Positions 36,810 to 43,802 of a stretch of DNA of 64,000 nucleotides are shown piece by piece; position 1 is the first letter of the stretch, and every line of letters begins with the position of its first letter. A program made the position numbers and the translations under genes. Origin of the DNA: Fodinibacter sp963834965. Its GTDB lineage: Bacteria; Actinomycetota; Actinomycetes; Actinomycetales; Dermatophilaceae. A model generated the notes under the pieces. The model saw nothing but the letters and a program-made list of their open reading frames with translations. It was not told the DNA's origin and made no database searches. The stretch covers positions 62,001 through 126,000 of the forward strand of contig CAWIEI010000007.1 of the NCBI GenBank assembly GCA_963834965.1, given 5' to 3'.

Positions 36810-37862
36810 ATGACGCTGATCGCCATCGCGTGGGACGACACCGGGGGCCGTGACGGCCGCGGAGCCGTGCGCCTCCTCGACCAGACCCTGCTGCCGGGCA
36901 CCACCGAGCACCGCGAGATCGACACCGCCGACGGGCTCGTCGTGGCGATCGCCGAGCTGGCCGTGCGCGGCGCCCCTGCCCTCGGCGTCACCGGCGCCCT
37001 GGGAGTCGTGCTCGCGATGGACGAGGGCGCCCGCGAGGGCTGGGACGACGCCCGGGTGCAGGCGGCGGTCGACCGGGTGCGCCACGCCCGCCCGACAGCG
37101 GTCAACCTCGCGTGGGGGGTCGACCAGGTGCGGCCGCTGATGAGCCAGGGGCGTGCTGCCGTGCTGGCCGCCGCGCGCCGGGTCGCCGTCGAGGACGAGG
37201 CCGCCAACCGTGAGCTGTCCAGACTGGGTGCCGACTGGCTGCTGGCCCGGGTCGACCGGCCGCGGCTGCGGGTGCTCACCCACTGCAACGCCGGTTCGCT
37301 GGCCACCTCGGCCTGGGGCACCGCGCTCGGCGTGGTCCGCGAGCTGCACGCCCGCGACCGGCTCGAGCTGGTCTATGCCGACGAGACCCGCCCGCTGCTG
37401 CAGGGGGCCCGGCTCACCGCCTTCGAGCTCGCCGCCGACGGCATCCCCCACCGGGTGCAGGTCGACGGTGCCGCCGCGTCGACGATCCTGCGCGGCCTGG
37501 TCGACCTCGCCGTCGTGGGGGCCGACCGGATCGCGGCCAACGGCGACGCCGCGAACAAGATCGGCACCCTGGGGGTGGCGCTCGCCTGCCGCGACGCCGG
37601 CATCCCGTTCATGGTGGCGGCACCGTGGTCGACGGTGGACCTGTCGATGGCCGACGGCTCGCACATCGAGATCGAGGAGCGGGCCGGTGAGGAGGTGACC
37701 GTGCTCGGCGGTGTGCGGCTGGCGCCCGAGGCCTCGCCGGGGTTCAACCCGGCCTTCGACGTGACGCCGGCACGGCTCGTGGATGCCGTGGCGACCGAGC
37801 GCGGTGTGGCCGAGCCCCGCACCGGCACCGACCTGCGCGCGTTCGAGGACGTTCGGCCATAA
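36810..37862 (+). CDS. mtnA: Methylthioribose-1-phosphate isomerase MtnA
   Basis: 350-aa aldose-ketose isomerase of the eIF2B/MtnA family. Catalytic Cys159 in LTHCNAGSLAT and Asp239 in GADRIAANGD are present, with VRGAPALGVTGALG and NKIGTLGVAL as further signatures. It converts 5-methylthioribose-1-phosphate to the ribulose form in methionine salvage. Other salvage genes are not nearby. TAGGCT ends 7 bases before the ATG and no ribosome site is present, so the mRNA is probably leaderless. Confidence 0.93.
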   Translation: MTLIAIAWDDTGGRDGRGAVRLLDQTLLPGTTEHREIDTADGLVVAIAELAVRGAPALGVTGALGVVLAMDEGAREGWDDARVQAAVDRVRHARPTAVNLAWGVDQVRPLMSQGRAAVLAAARRVAVEDEAANRELSRLGADWLLARVDRPRLRVLTHCNAGSLATSAWGTALGVVRELHARDRLELVYADETRPLLQGARLTAFELAADGIPHRVQVDGAAASTILRGLVDLAVVGADRIAANGDAANKIGTLGVALACRDAGIPFMVAAPWSTVDLSMADGSHIEIEERAGEEVTVLGGVRLAPEASPGFNPAFDVTPARLVDAVATERGVAEPRTGTDLRAFEDVRP

Positions 37863-37870
37863 GCATTCTG

Positions 37871-37891
37871 CTTCATTTTTGGCAAATGAAG
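37871..37891 (+). promoter_or_regulatory. AT-rich palindrome upstream of satD (candidate operator)
   Basis: CTTCATTT-TTGGC-AAATGAAG is a perfect 8-bp inverted repeat with a 5-base centre, starting 8 bases after the mtnA stop. It ends 1 base before the TATGAT -10 box and so covers the -35 region of the satD promoter. It stands out as an AT-rich island in ~70% GC DNA. An operator for autoregulation by the HTH-containing SatD product is a reasonable inference. Confidence 0.65.
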
Positions 37892-37892
37892 G

Positions 37893-37898
37893 TATGAT
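37893..37898 (+). promoter_or_regulatory. -10 box of the satD promoter
   Basis: TATGAT ends 6 bases before the GTG start of satD (spacer CTTCAG). It is the closest match to consensus in the window and places the transcript start at the start codon. Confidence 0.65.
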
Positions 37899-37904
37899 CT
37901 TCAG

Positions 37905-38591
37905 GTGAGCGGAATGAAGGACCAGGCTTCACGGTGCGTCGTGATCGGCGACCTCGTGGGATCGCGCGGGGCACCCAACCGGCGGGCCCTGCACCGGGCC
38001 GTGGAGAAGGCGCTGGTCAGGGTGAACGCCGCCGTCCCGGCCGTCACCGAGCTGCGGATCACCGTGGGCGACGAGTTCCAGGGCGCCTACGACACCCTGG
38101 GCGCGGCGATCGAGGCGGCCCTGCGGGTGCGCCTGGAGCTGTTGCCCTCCGCCGACGTGCGCGTCGGCATCGGCCGCGGGCCGGTGCAGCTGCTCGACGC
38201 CGAGCGCGGCATCGAGGACGGTCCGGGGTGGTGGGCCGCCCGGGCCGCCATCGAGGAGGTCGAGCAGGCCGCGGCCCGGGCCGCCACCCGGCACCTGCGC
38301 ACCGCGTACCGACCGGCCCCGGAGCTCGCCGGCGCACCGGCGTCGGACGGGCCCGGGCGTGGGCCCGAGGCCGACGCGGTCAACGCGGCGCTGCTCTGTC
38401 GGGACCATCTGGTTGGCTCTCTCTCACAACGATCGGTCCGACTGTTGAGGGGGCTCATGGATCCGCACACCACCCAGAGCGAGCTGGCCACGCTCGAGGG
38501 CATCAGCGCGTCGGCGGTGTCCCAGCGGGTGCGCGCCGACGGCATCGGCGCGGTCCTCGCCGCCGAGGACCTGTTGCGGGGCCTGGCGTGA
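37905..38591 (+). CDS. SatD family protein
   Basis: 228-aa protein of the SatD family. The N-terminal part starts CVVIGDLVGSRGAPNR and has ITVGDEFQGAYDTLGAAI, the conserved SatD elements. The C-terminus (about 165-228) is a helix-turn-helix-like segment (QSELATLEGISASAVSQRV). SatD was first described in Streptococcus mutans acid tolerance; its molecular function is unknown. The GTG start is leaderless with the palindrome just upstream. The stop overlaps the start of the following membrane protein (GTGA), and this pairing recurs widely. Confidence 0.8.
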   Translation: MSGMKDQASRCVVIGDLVGSRGAPNRRALHRAVEKALVRVNAAVPAVTELRITVGDEFQGAYDTLGAAIEAALRVRLELLPSADVRVGIGRGPVQLLDAERGIEDGPGWWAARAAIEEVEQAAARAATRHLRTAYRPAPELAGAPASDGPGRGPEADAVNAALLCRDHLVGSLSQRSVRLLRGLMDPHTTQSELATLEGISASAVSQRVRADGIGAVLAAEDLLRGLA

Positions 38592-39364
38592 GCTGGCTGG
38601 CCGTGTGGCTCGTCGGGGTCGGGCTCGCCGACCTGGTGCGAGCGGCGGCCGGCACGAGCACCACCGCGCTCCGCCTCGCCATGGGGTCCGGGGCCGCGGC
38701 CGTGGCGGTGCTCGCGGCCCTCACCGCCTTGACCGCGCCCATCGACCTGGTCTGCCTGGCTGCCTCCCTGGTGCCGATGGCGCTGTGGCTGTGGTGGTCC
38801 GCCGAGGCGGTGCACACCGGTGCCGGCAACTGGCGGGCCCTGGGCGCCCTGGTCGCGGGGGCCGGCTGGCTCGTGGCGCTCAGCGGGTGGGCGTCCCCGG
38901 CCGGGGGGCTGTTCGGTCGGTGGCTGCGGTGGGCCGACCTGCCGCTGGTCGGGCCGGCGGTGCAGCCCTCGCACGTGCTCCTCGTGGTCGGGCTGCTGCT
39001 GGTCAACCTGGTGACCGCCAACGTCGTCGTGCGGCTCGTGCTGCTCGGCGTCGGGGCGATGCGCCCGGTGCTCCACCTGCGCACCAGCAGCGACCCGCAG
39101 CCCTCCGACCAGCTGCGCGGCGGTCGGCTGCTCGGGCCGATGGAGCGCGTGCTCATCATCGGCCTCGGGCTGGCCGGCCAGCTCACCGCTGCGGGGCTGG
39201 TCATCGCGGCCAAGGGCCTGATCCGCTTTCCCGAGCTGCAGGCCAAGCGTGACGACCGCACGAGTGTCGATGGCGTGGGCATCGACGCCGTCACCGAGTA
39301 CTTCCTGGTTGGTTCGTTCGTGTCGTGGCTGCTGGCGCTGGTCAGCCTCGCGGTCACCCGCTGA
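38588..39364 (+). CDS. Polytopic membrane protein paired with SatD
   Basis: 258-aa protein with about six or seven hydrophobic segments. The C-terminal third has a recognisable pattern, GPMERVLIIGLGLAGQL, AAKGLIRFPEL and VTEYFLVGSFVSWLLAL, seen in DUF3307-type membrane proteins encoded next to SatD in diverse bacteria (recalled from memory, not searched). No enzymatic motif is evident. The start overlaps the satD stop, so the two are translationally coupled. The last 11 bases overlap the 3' end of the convergent aldolase gene. Confidence 0.75.
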   Translation: MSWLAVWLVGVGLADLVRAAAGTSTTALRLAMGSGAAAVAVLAALTALTAPIDLVCLAASLVPMALWLWWSAEAVHTGAGNWRALGALVAGAGWLVALSGWASPAGGLFGRWLRWADLPLVGPAVQPSHVLLVVGLLLVNLVTANVVVRLVLLGVGAMRPVLHLRTSSDPQPSDQLRGGRLLGPMERVLIIGLGLAGQLTAAGLVIAAKGLIRFPELQAKRDDRTSVDGVGIDAVTEYFLVGSFVSWLLALVSLAVTR

Positions 39365-39983
39365 GAATGTTGCCCTTCCACTGTTGCGGGAAGTCGGACG
39401 TCCGGTCGCCGGCGAGCAGCAGCCGGTAGGTCATCGTCGCGGCCTCCTCGAGGTTGAGGGCACGGCGCAGGGCCATCGACACGGTGTCGCCGAGCGTCGA
39501 GCAGCCGTGGTGGGCCAGCACCACCGCGTCGTGGTCGCGGGCCGCCTCGGCGGCCGCGTCGGCGATCTCCTGCGAGCCGGAGGGGTGGAAGGGCACCCGG
39601 CCGGCGCTGCCCAGGTAGTACTGGTGGTCCAGGGTCGTGAAGCGCAGCGGCACGCCGAGCATGTCGACGAGCAGCACGTGCTGGGGGTGCAGGTGCACGA
39701 TGCAGGCGGCGTCCGGGCGCACGGCGTACGTGCGCTGGTGCAGCTTCCACTCCACCGACGGGCGGGGTGCGCCGGCGACCGGATCGCCGTCGAGGGTGAG
39801 CTCGGCGAAGTCGGCTGCGGTGAGCCGGTCCAGCCAGGTGCCGGTGGCGGTGACCAGAAAGCGGTCGGTGCCGGGCAGCCGCACCGACAGGTTTCCGCCG
39901 CTCGCCTGCACCAGGCCCCGCTCGACGAGGTGGCGGCCGGCGTCGACCAGCTCGGCGATGAGGATGTCGCGTGGGGTCGTCAT
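39354..39983 (-). CDS. Class II aldolase/adducin family protein
   Basis: 209-aa single-domain protein of the class II aldolase/adducin superfamily. SGGNLSVRLPG is the phosphate-loop motif, VEWKLHQRTYAVRPDAACIVHLHP contains the zinc-ligand histidines (HLHP), and LAHHGCSTLG supplies the third. Relatives include L-fuculose-phosphate aldolase and MtnB, the methylthioribulose-1-phosphate dehydratase. With mtnA only 1.5 kb away, MtnB is a possible assignment, but sequence alone does not settle it. ATG 39983 was chosen as the family start; no clear ribosome site is seen, and GAGAAT lies 6 bases upstream. Confidence 0.85.
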   Translation of the reverse strand: MTTPRDILIAELVDAGRHLVERGLVQASGGNLSVRLPGTDRFLVTATGTWLDRLTAADFAELTLDGDPVAGAPRPSVEWKLHQRTYAVRPDAACIVHLHPQHVLLVDMLGVPLRFTTLDHQYYLGSAGRVPFHPSGSQEIADAAAEAARDHDAVVLAHHGCSTLGDTVSMALRRALNLEEAATMTYRLLLAGDRTSDFPQQWKGNILSG

Positions 39984-40055
39984 GGCGCGATTCTCGCGCA
40001 CCCGGGCGCCCGTGCCGGCAGCGTCCACCGCGGGCGCCGGGGGAGTGGGTTGCGT

Positions 40056-40095
40056 GCGGGACGGCCTGCCGGGCAGTGCCGACGGGCCGTCCCGC
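40056..40095 (-). terminator. Hairpin downstream of hsp20
   Basis: An 11-bp perfect stem (GCGGGACGGCC / GGCCGTCCCGC) with an 18-base loop begins 14 bases past the hsp20 stop on the minus strand. The long loop makes it a moderate candidate. Confidence 0.5.
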
Positions 40096-40109
40096 GTCGC
40101 CGGGGTCGG

Positions 40110-40559
40110 TCAGGACGCGACCGGCTGCTCCTGCTCGACCTCACTCGTGATGGTCTGCCGGCCACCCGTGTGGCTGACCGCGATCTTGCGCGGCTTGGCC
40201 TCCTCGGCCACCGGGATGGTGAGGGTCAGCACGCCGTCGGAGTACTCCGCCTCGATCCGCGACGACGCGACGCCGTGGCCGAGGGTGAGCTGGCGGGCGA
40301 AGGTGCCCGTGGGCCGCTCGTGCGAGAGCCACTGCGCATCGCGGGCAGCGTGCTCGCGGCGCTCGGCCCGGATGGTGAGCGTGCGGTCCTCGACGTCGAC
40401 GTCGATGGATGCCGGGTCGACGCCGGGCAGGTCGACCTGGGCCACGAAGCGGTCGCCCGAGCGGTAGAGGTCCATCGGCATCGCGGCGGATGCCGGCGTG
40501 CGCAGGGTGCTGCCGAGCATCCGGTCGAGGTCGCGGAAGGGGTCGAATGCGGTGGCCAT
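40110..40559 (-). CDS. Hsp20/alpha-crystallin small heat-shock protein
   Basis: 149-aa small heat-shock protein. The N-terminus is FDPFRDLDRMLGS; the alpha-crystallin domain (about 38-130) contains DRFVAQVDLPGVDPASIDV, ERREHAARD and the conserved ASSRIEAEYSDGVLTLTIP. It holds unfolding proteins in an ATP-independent way. ATG 40559 is preceded by AAGGAGG at good spacing. A HAIR-like element 43-63 bases upstream suggests control by the heat-shock repressor HspR, as known for some mycobacterial hsp20 genes. Confidence 0.95.
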   Translation of the reverse strand: MATAFDPFRDLDRMLGSTLRTPASAAMPMDLYRSGDRFVAQVDLPGVDPASIDVDVEDRTLTIRAERREHAARDAQWLSHERPTGTFARQLTLGHGVASSRIEAEYSDGVLTLTIPVAEEAKPRKIAVSHTGGRQTITSEVEQEQPVAS

Positions 40560-40601
40560 GAGGTCCTCCTTGGCAGATCGAGGGGCTGGCGCCCCGGTTG
40601 A

Positions 40602-40622
40602 CTTGAGCGGTCGTGACTCAAT
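40602..40622 (-). promoter_or_regulatory. HAIR-like HspR operator before hsp20
   Basis: CTTGAGC-GGTCGTG-ACTCAAT matches the HspR box CTTGAGT-N7-ACTCAAG with two mismatches and the exact 7-base spacer. A further half-site, ACTCAAT, lies at 40640-40646. On the minus strand, TTGCAT (40650-40645) and CAAAAT (40626-40621) form a weak 18-spaced promoter whose -10 overlaps the element, the expected arrangement for repression. Confidence 0.65.
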
Positions 40623-40838
40623 TTTGCACCGTGGTGGCCACTCAATGCAAGCGGCCACCGGTCGGAATGCCGACGTGATCCTCCGGCGTCTCCACGCACC
40701 GGCCCCGCGACGGCATCCCTGCTGGGTTCGAGCTGGCTGATCGGTGTCCAATGTCCGGAACGCGTCGCTGGGGTGACACCGTTGCGGCCAGTGACACCTC
40801 CCGCACCCGGGAGCCACCGACGACAGGGGACACCAGCG

Positions 40839-41609
40839 ATGGGCTTTCTCGACCGGCTCCTGGGCCGCACGCCGCGCAGCGAGCAGGACAAGCAGGCGGT
40901 CGGGTGGGGTGACGCGAGCAACCTGCGCTCGGCGGCCACTCCGGCCCGGCCGCCGGGCAGCGAGGAGGAGCGTGCCGTCGCCCGGTACCGCTACCTGCTG
41001 CGCACAGCACCGCCCGAGCAGCTCGAGGCCCTGCACGCCGAGGCGTTCGCGACGCTGACGCCGGAGCAGCGCCAGCAGCTGCTGCGCGAACTGTCGACGA
41101 CATCCGCGGGGGAGGCCGGCTCGTCGAGCGAGCCGGCCGACCTCGCGCGCGCCGCCACCCGAGCCGAGGTGCGCCAGCCCGGCACGCTGCAGAACGCCTT
41201 CTCGCGCGGCTCCGTCGGAGGCGGCACGGGGATGGGCGGGATGTTCGCCGGTTCGATGATGGGGACGATCGCCGGCGTGGTCGTCGGCTCCGCCGTGGCG
41301 AATGTGCTCCTCGACGGTTACGGCGACAGCCCGGAGGCGCAGGAGGCGGGTGACACCGGTGGAGATGCCGGGACCGGCTCCGGCGACGGCGGGGGCGACA
41401 CGGGCACCGGCGACACCGGTTCTAATGACACCGGTTCTAATGACACCGGTTCTGGTGAAGCCGGGTTCGCGGCCGGCGCCTCGGGCACCGACGCCGGCGG
41501 CGGGGACTGGGGCGGCGGTGGTGGTGGCGACGTCGGGGGTGGTGGCGACTTCGGTGGCGGCGACTTCGGTGGCGGCGACTTCGGTGGGGGCGACTTCGGG
41601 GGGTTCTGA
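40839..41609 (+). CDS. Uncharacterised protein with Gly/Asp-rich tail
   Basis: 256-aa protein of unknown function. Residues 1-100 are soluble and helical (FLDRLLGRTP, then ERAVARYRYLLRTAPPEQLEALHAEAF and LTPEQRQQLLREL). A glycine-rich hydrophobic stretch follows (about 125-150, GGMFAGSMMGTIAGVVVG), probably a membrane or glycine-zipper segment. The tail (about 155-256) is Gly/Asp/Thr-rich and ends in repeats of GGGDF. ATG 40839 has AGGGGA about 8 bases upstream. Similar proteins are common in actinobacteria and often mis-named; no function is assigned here. Confidence 0.8.
   Translation: MGFLDRLLGRTPRSEQDKQAVGWGDASNLRSAATPARPPGSEEERAVARYRYLLRTAPPEQLEALHAEAFATLTPEQRQQLLRELSTTSAGEAGSSSEPADLARAATRAEVRQPGTLQNAFSRGSVGGGTGMGGMFAGSMMGTIAGVVVGSAVANVLLDGYGDSPEAQEAGDTGGDAGTGSGDGGGDTGTGDTGSNDTGSNDTGSGEAGFAAGASGTDAGGGDWGGGGGGDVGGGGDFGGGDFGGGDFGGGDFGGF
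41406..41605 (+). repeat. Short in-frame repeats coding for the Gly/Asp-rich tail
   Basis: GACACCGGTTCTAAT-type 15-base units (about 41412-41456) are followed by four GGTGGCGGCGACTTC-type 15-base units (about 41541-41605), encoding DTGSN and GGGDF repeats. Such slippage-prone tracts usually vary in copy number. Confidence 0.7.
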
Positions 41610-41624
41610 CCCGGCCTCCCGGCG

Positions 41625-42212
41625 TCACACCTGGTGGGCCACCCACCCTCCGACGTGGTCCCAACCGAGCAGTGGTGAGCCGCGCCACTCGGTGCTCAGC
41701 CACAGGTGGGTGAGCCCTTCGGGCACCACCGGCGGGTCGGTGGGCAGCCCGCCCAGCAGGGCGCTCAACCGCTCGTAGAGCGGCTGGGGCAGGCCGCCCT
41801 CGGCGACCCCGATGAACAGGTGCCGTTCGTCGACCCGGCCCGCCCCAGCCACCTTGGCGGCCCGCCGGGCCACGTGCGGCTCGGCGAGCAGGTCGCTGAC
41901 GGCAGCGGGCAGGGCGGTGAGGACGGGATCGGCGGGTGGTGGCGCGTCGCCCGGTCGTGGCCGGGTGCCGGTGCGGGACAACCGGTCCCGACCCAGCAGG
42001 ACCAGCCCGTTGCGGGTGGCGGTGCCGGCGTGCGTGGTGACCTCGAGGGCGGCGGTGCGCCCGCCGGGGTAGGTGAGGTGCACGTCGTAGGCGCCCTGGC
42101 GACGGCCGATGTCGTGCGCCCGGGCGGTCGCGCCCGTCGCGCGCTCGACGAGGCGGGCTGCGACCTGTTCGTCGGCGCGCAGCCCGTCGAGGCGGCGGGG
42201 GTCGGTCCCCAT
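41625..42212 (-). CDS. Uncharacterised protein (195 aa)
   Basis: I do not recognise this protein. It has no signal peptide or membrane segment. A conserved-looking core includes VTTHAGTATRNGLVLLGRD and the C-terminal HLFIGVAEGGLPQPLYERL, LTHLWLSTEWRGSPLLGWD and GGWVAHQV. The pattern of AYDVHLTYPGGRTAALEVT (D...E-x-T) followed by a Trp-rich end resembles some restriction-endonuclease-like folds, but this is only a guess. TAGCCT ends 6 bases before the ATG with no ribosome site, again a leaderless arrangement. Confidence 0.75.
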   Translation of the reverse strand: MGTDPRRLDGLRADEQVAARLVERATGATARAHDIGRRQGAYDVHLTYPGGRTAALEVTTHAGTATRNGLVLLGRDRLSRTGTRPRPGDAPPPADPVLTALPAAVSDLLAEPHVARRAAKVAGAGRVDERHLFIGVAEGGLPQPLYERLSALLGGLPTDPPVVPEGLTHLWLSTEWRGSPLLGWDHVGGWVAHQV

Positions 42213-42271
42213 GGAGGGAGGCTAGGCGACGGTGGGCGGCTCGCTCATCCCGAGCGCCGGGCGGGCCCCGC

Positions 42272-43618
42272 TCAGAACGGGGAGTTGTACTCGATGACGC
42301 CTTCGCGGATGGCCGTCGCGACCGCCTCGAGGGTCGAGTGGGCCCCCAGCGTGGTGATGACGTCGTTGATCTCGTCGCGGGCGGCCTCGGGGCTGCACGA
42401 GAAGGCCACGGCGACGGTCTTGTTCGTGGCCCCCCGGGCCAGCATCGCCAGCACCTCGCGCTGGCGCTCGGTGAGGGCGGACCCCATCCCGCGGTTGGAC
42501 TTCGGCAGCCGCGGCAGCAGCCTGGCCATGGCGGCGGGCGACAGCAGGGCCTCACCCGCGGCGACGGTGCGCACGGCGCTGGCCACGTCGGAGGCGGCGC
42601 GGTCCTTGGTGAGGTAGCCCGAGCACCCGGCGTCGATCGCTCGTAGCAGCAGGCTGTCGTCGGTGGATCCCGAGATCATCACGATCATCGTCTGCGGCCA
42701 CCGCGCCTTGATCTCGGTCGCCGTGACCACGCCGTTGCCCTCGGGCATGTCGAAGTCGAGCAGCAGCACGCGCGGCCGGAGGCGCTCCACCAGGGCCAGC
42801 GCCTCGCGCCCCGTGGCCCCGGAGCCCAGCACCTCGATGTCGTCCTCGACGTCGAGCAGCCGGGTCAGGCCGTCGACGAACAGGCGGTGGTCGTCGACGA
42901 CCACCACGCCGATCGAGCCCGGGGAGGCCTGCCGGCCCAGGTAACGCTGGATCGCCTGCATCAGCAGGTCCTCGTCGAGGCGCGGGGAGGTGAGCTCGGC
43001 AGCGGCCGACGGGTCGGAGGCGGGCTGCTGCGCCGCCTGCCGCAGCTGGGCGGTGAGCTTGGCGCCGTGCTCGGCCGCAGCCCGGATCTGGCCGAGGTAC
43101 TCGTCCATCGACCGGCCCTTCACTGCGCGCTCGATGAGCTCGCTGTAGATCAGCATGACGCTGATGACGTTGTTCAGGTCGTGCGCGATGGCCGAGATCT
43201 CGACCGGCTCGGCGGGTGGTGGCGTGGCCTGCCGGCCGGCCTCGGGAGCAGTGCCGTCGGCGGGGGTCTCACCCTCGGGGGGCAGCGGGCGTGCGTGAAT
43301 CGTCAGGGCGACCCGCTGCCCGGAGTCGTCGTCGAGGGCCGGACCGAGCCGCACCTCGGCAGGGAACGGCGATCCCCGACGGCGACGGACGGACAGCAGC
43401 AGGTCGACGCCGGCGGGGCGTGGCCCGGGATCGTTGACGCGGTCGGCGACCAGCACGTCGATCGAGCAGCCGACAAGGTCCTGCGCCGGCCAGCCGAAGA
43501 GCTGCTCGGCCCCCGGGTCGACCTGCTCGATGTGACCGCTGGCGTCGACCTCGATCACGGCAGCGAGAACCGGGGCGCCGCGCTCGCGCCGCCCGTCGTC
43601 ATCCGGCTCCACCGTCAC
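42272..43618 (-). CDS. PAS - DHp - receiver - LuxR-HTH signalling protein without ATPase domain
   Basis: 448-aa soluble protein with an unusual domain order. A PAS-like domain (about 15-112) is followed by a histidine-kinase dimerisation segment with His146 in IAHDLNNVISVML. A Pro/Ser linker leads not to an HATPase domain but directly to a receiver (about 235-352) with Asp241/242, phosphoacceptor Asp288 (LLLDFDMP) and Lys338. A LuxR/FixJ-type HTH (about 380-445, LTERQREVLAMLARGATNK) ends it. It therefore looks like a response regulator with a built-in phosphorelay histidine and sensor. GTG 43618 has AGGAG 8 bases upstream. It is divergent from a hybrid kinase gene. Confidence 0.85.
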   Translation of the reverse strand: MTVEPDDDGRRERGAPVLAAVIEVDASGHIEQVDPGAEQLFGWPAQDLVGCSIDVLVADRVNDPGPRPAGVDLLLSVRRRRGSPFPAEVRLGPALDDDSGQRVALTIHARPLPPEGETPADGTAPEAGRQATPPPAEPVEISAIAHDLNNVISVMLIYSELIERAVKGRSMDEYLGQIRAAAEHGAKLTAQLRQAAQQPASDPSAAAELTSPRLDEDLLMQAIQRYLGRQASPGSIGVVVVDDHRLFVDGLTRLLDVEDDIEVLGSGATGREALALVERLRPRVLLLDFDMPEGNGVVTATEIKARWPQTMIVMISGSTDDSLLLRAIDAGCSGYLTKDRAASDVASAVRTVAAGEALLSPAAMARLLPRLPKSNRGMGSALTERQREVLAMLARGATNKTVAVAFSCSPEAARDEINDVITTLGAHSTLEAVATAIREGVIEYNSPF

Positions 43619-43802
43619 CCTGCCACTCCTGGCGCCCGGGGCCCGTCATCACGCGGGCCCGGCTCAGTGGTACCACACGCACCGCCGACCCGGCTCTCGC
43701 TCCGATCGGTCGGCGCGCCCGGGGTGGCAGGGCGTACGGTGAGGTCGAGGCTGCGGCTGGGCGACGTCCGGCACCGCGTGGCCGGGCCTAGGGGAGGACG
43801 AC

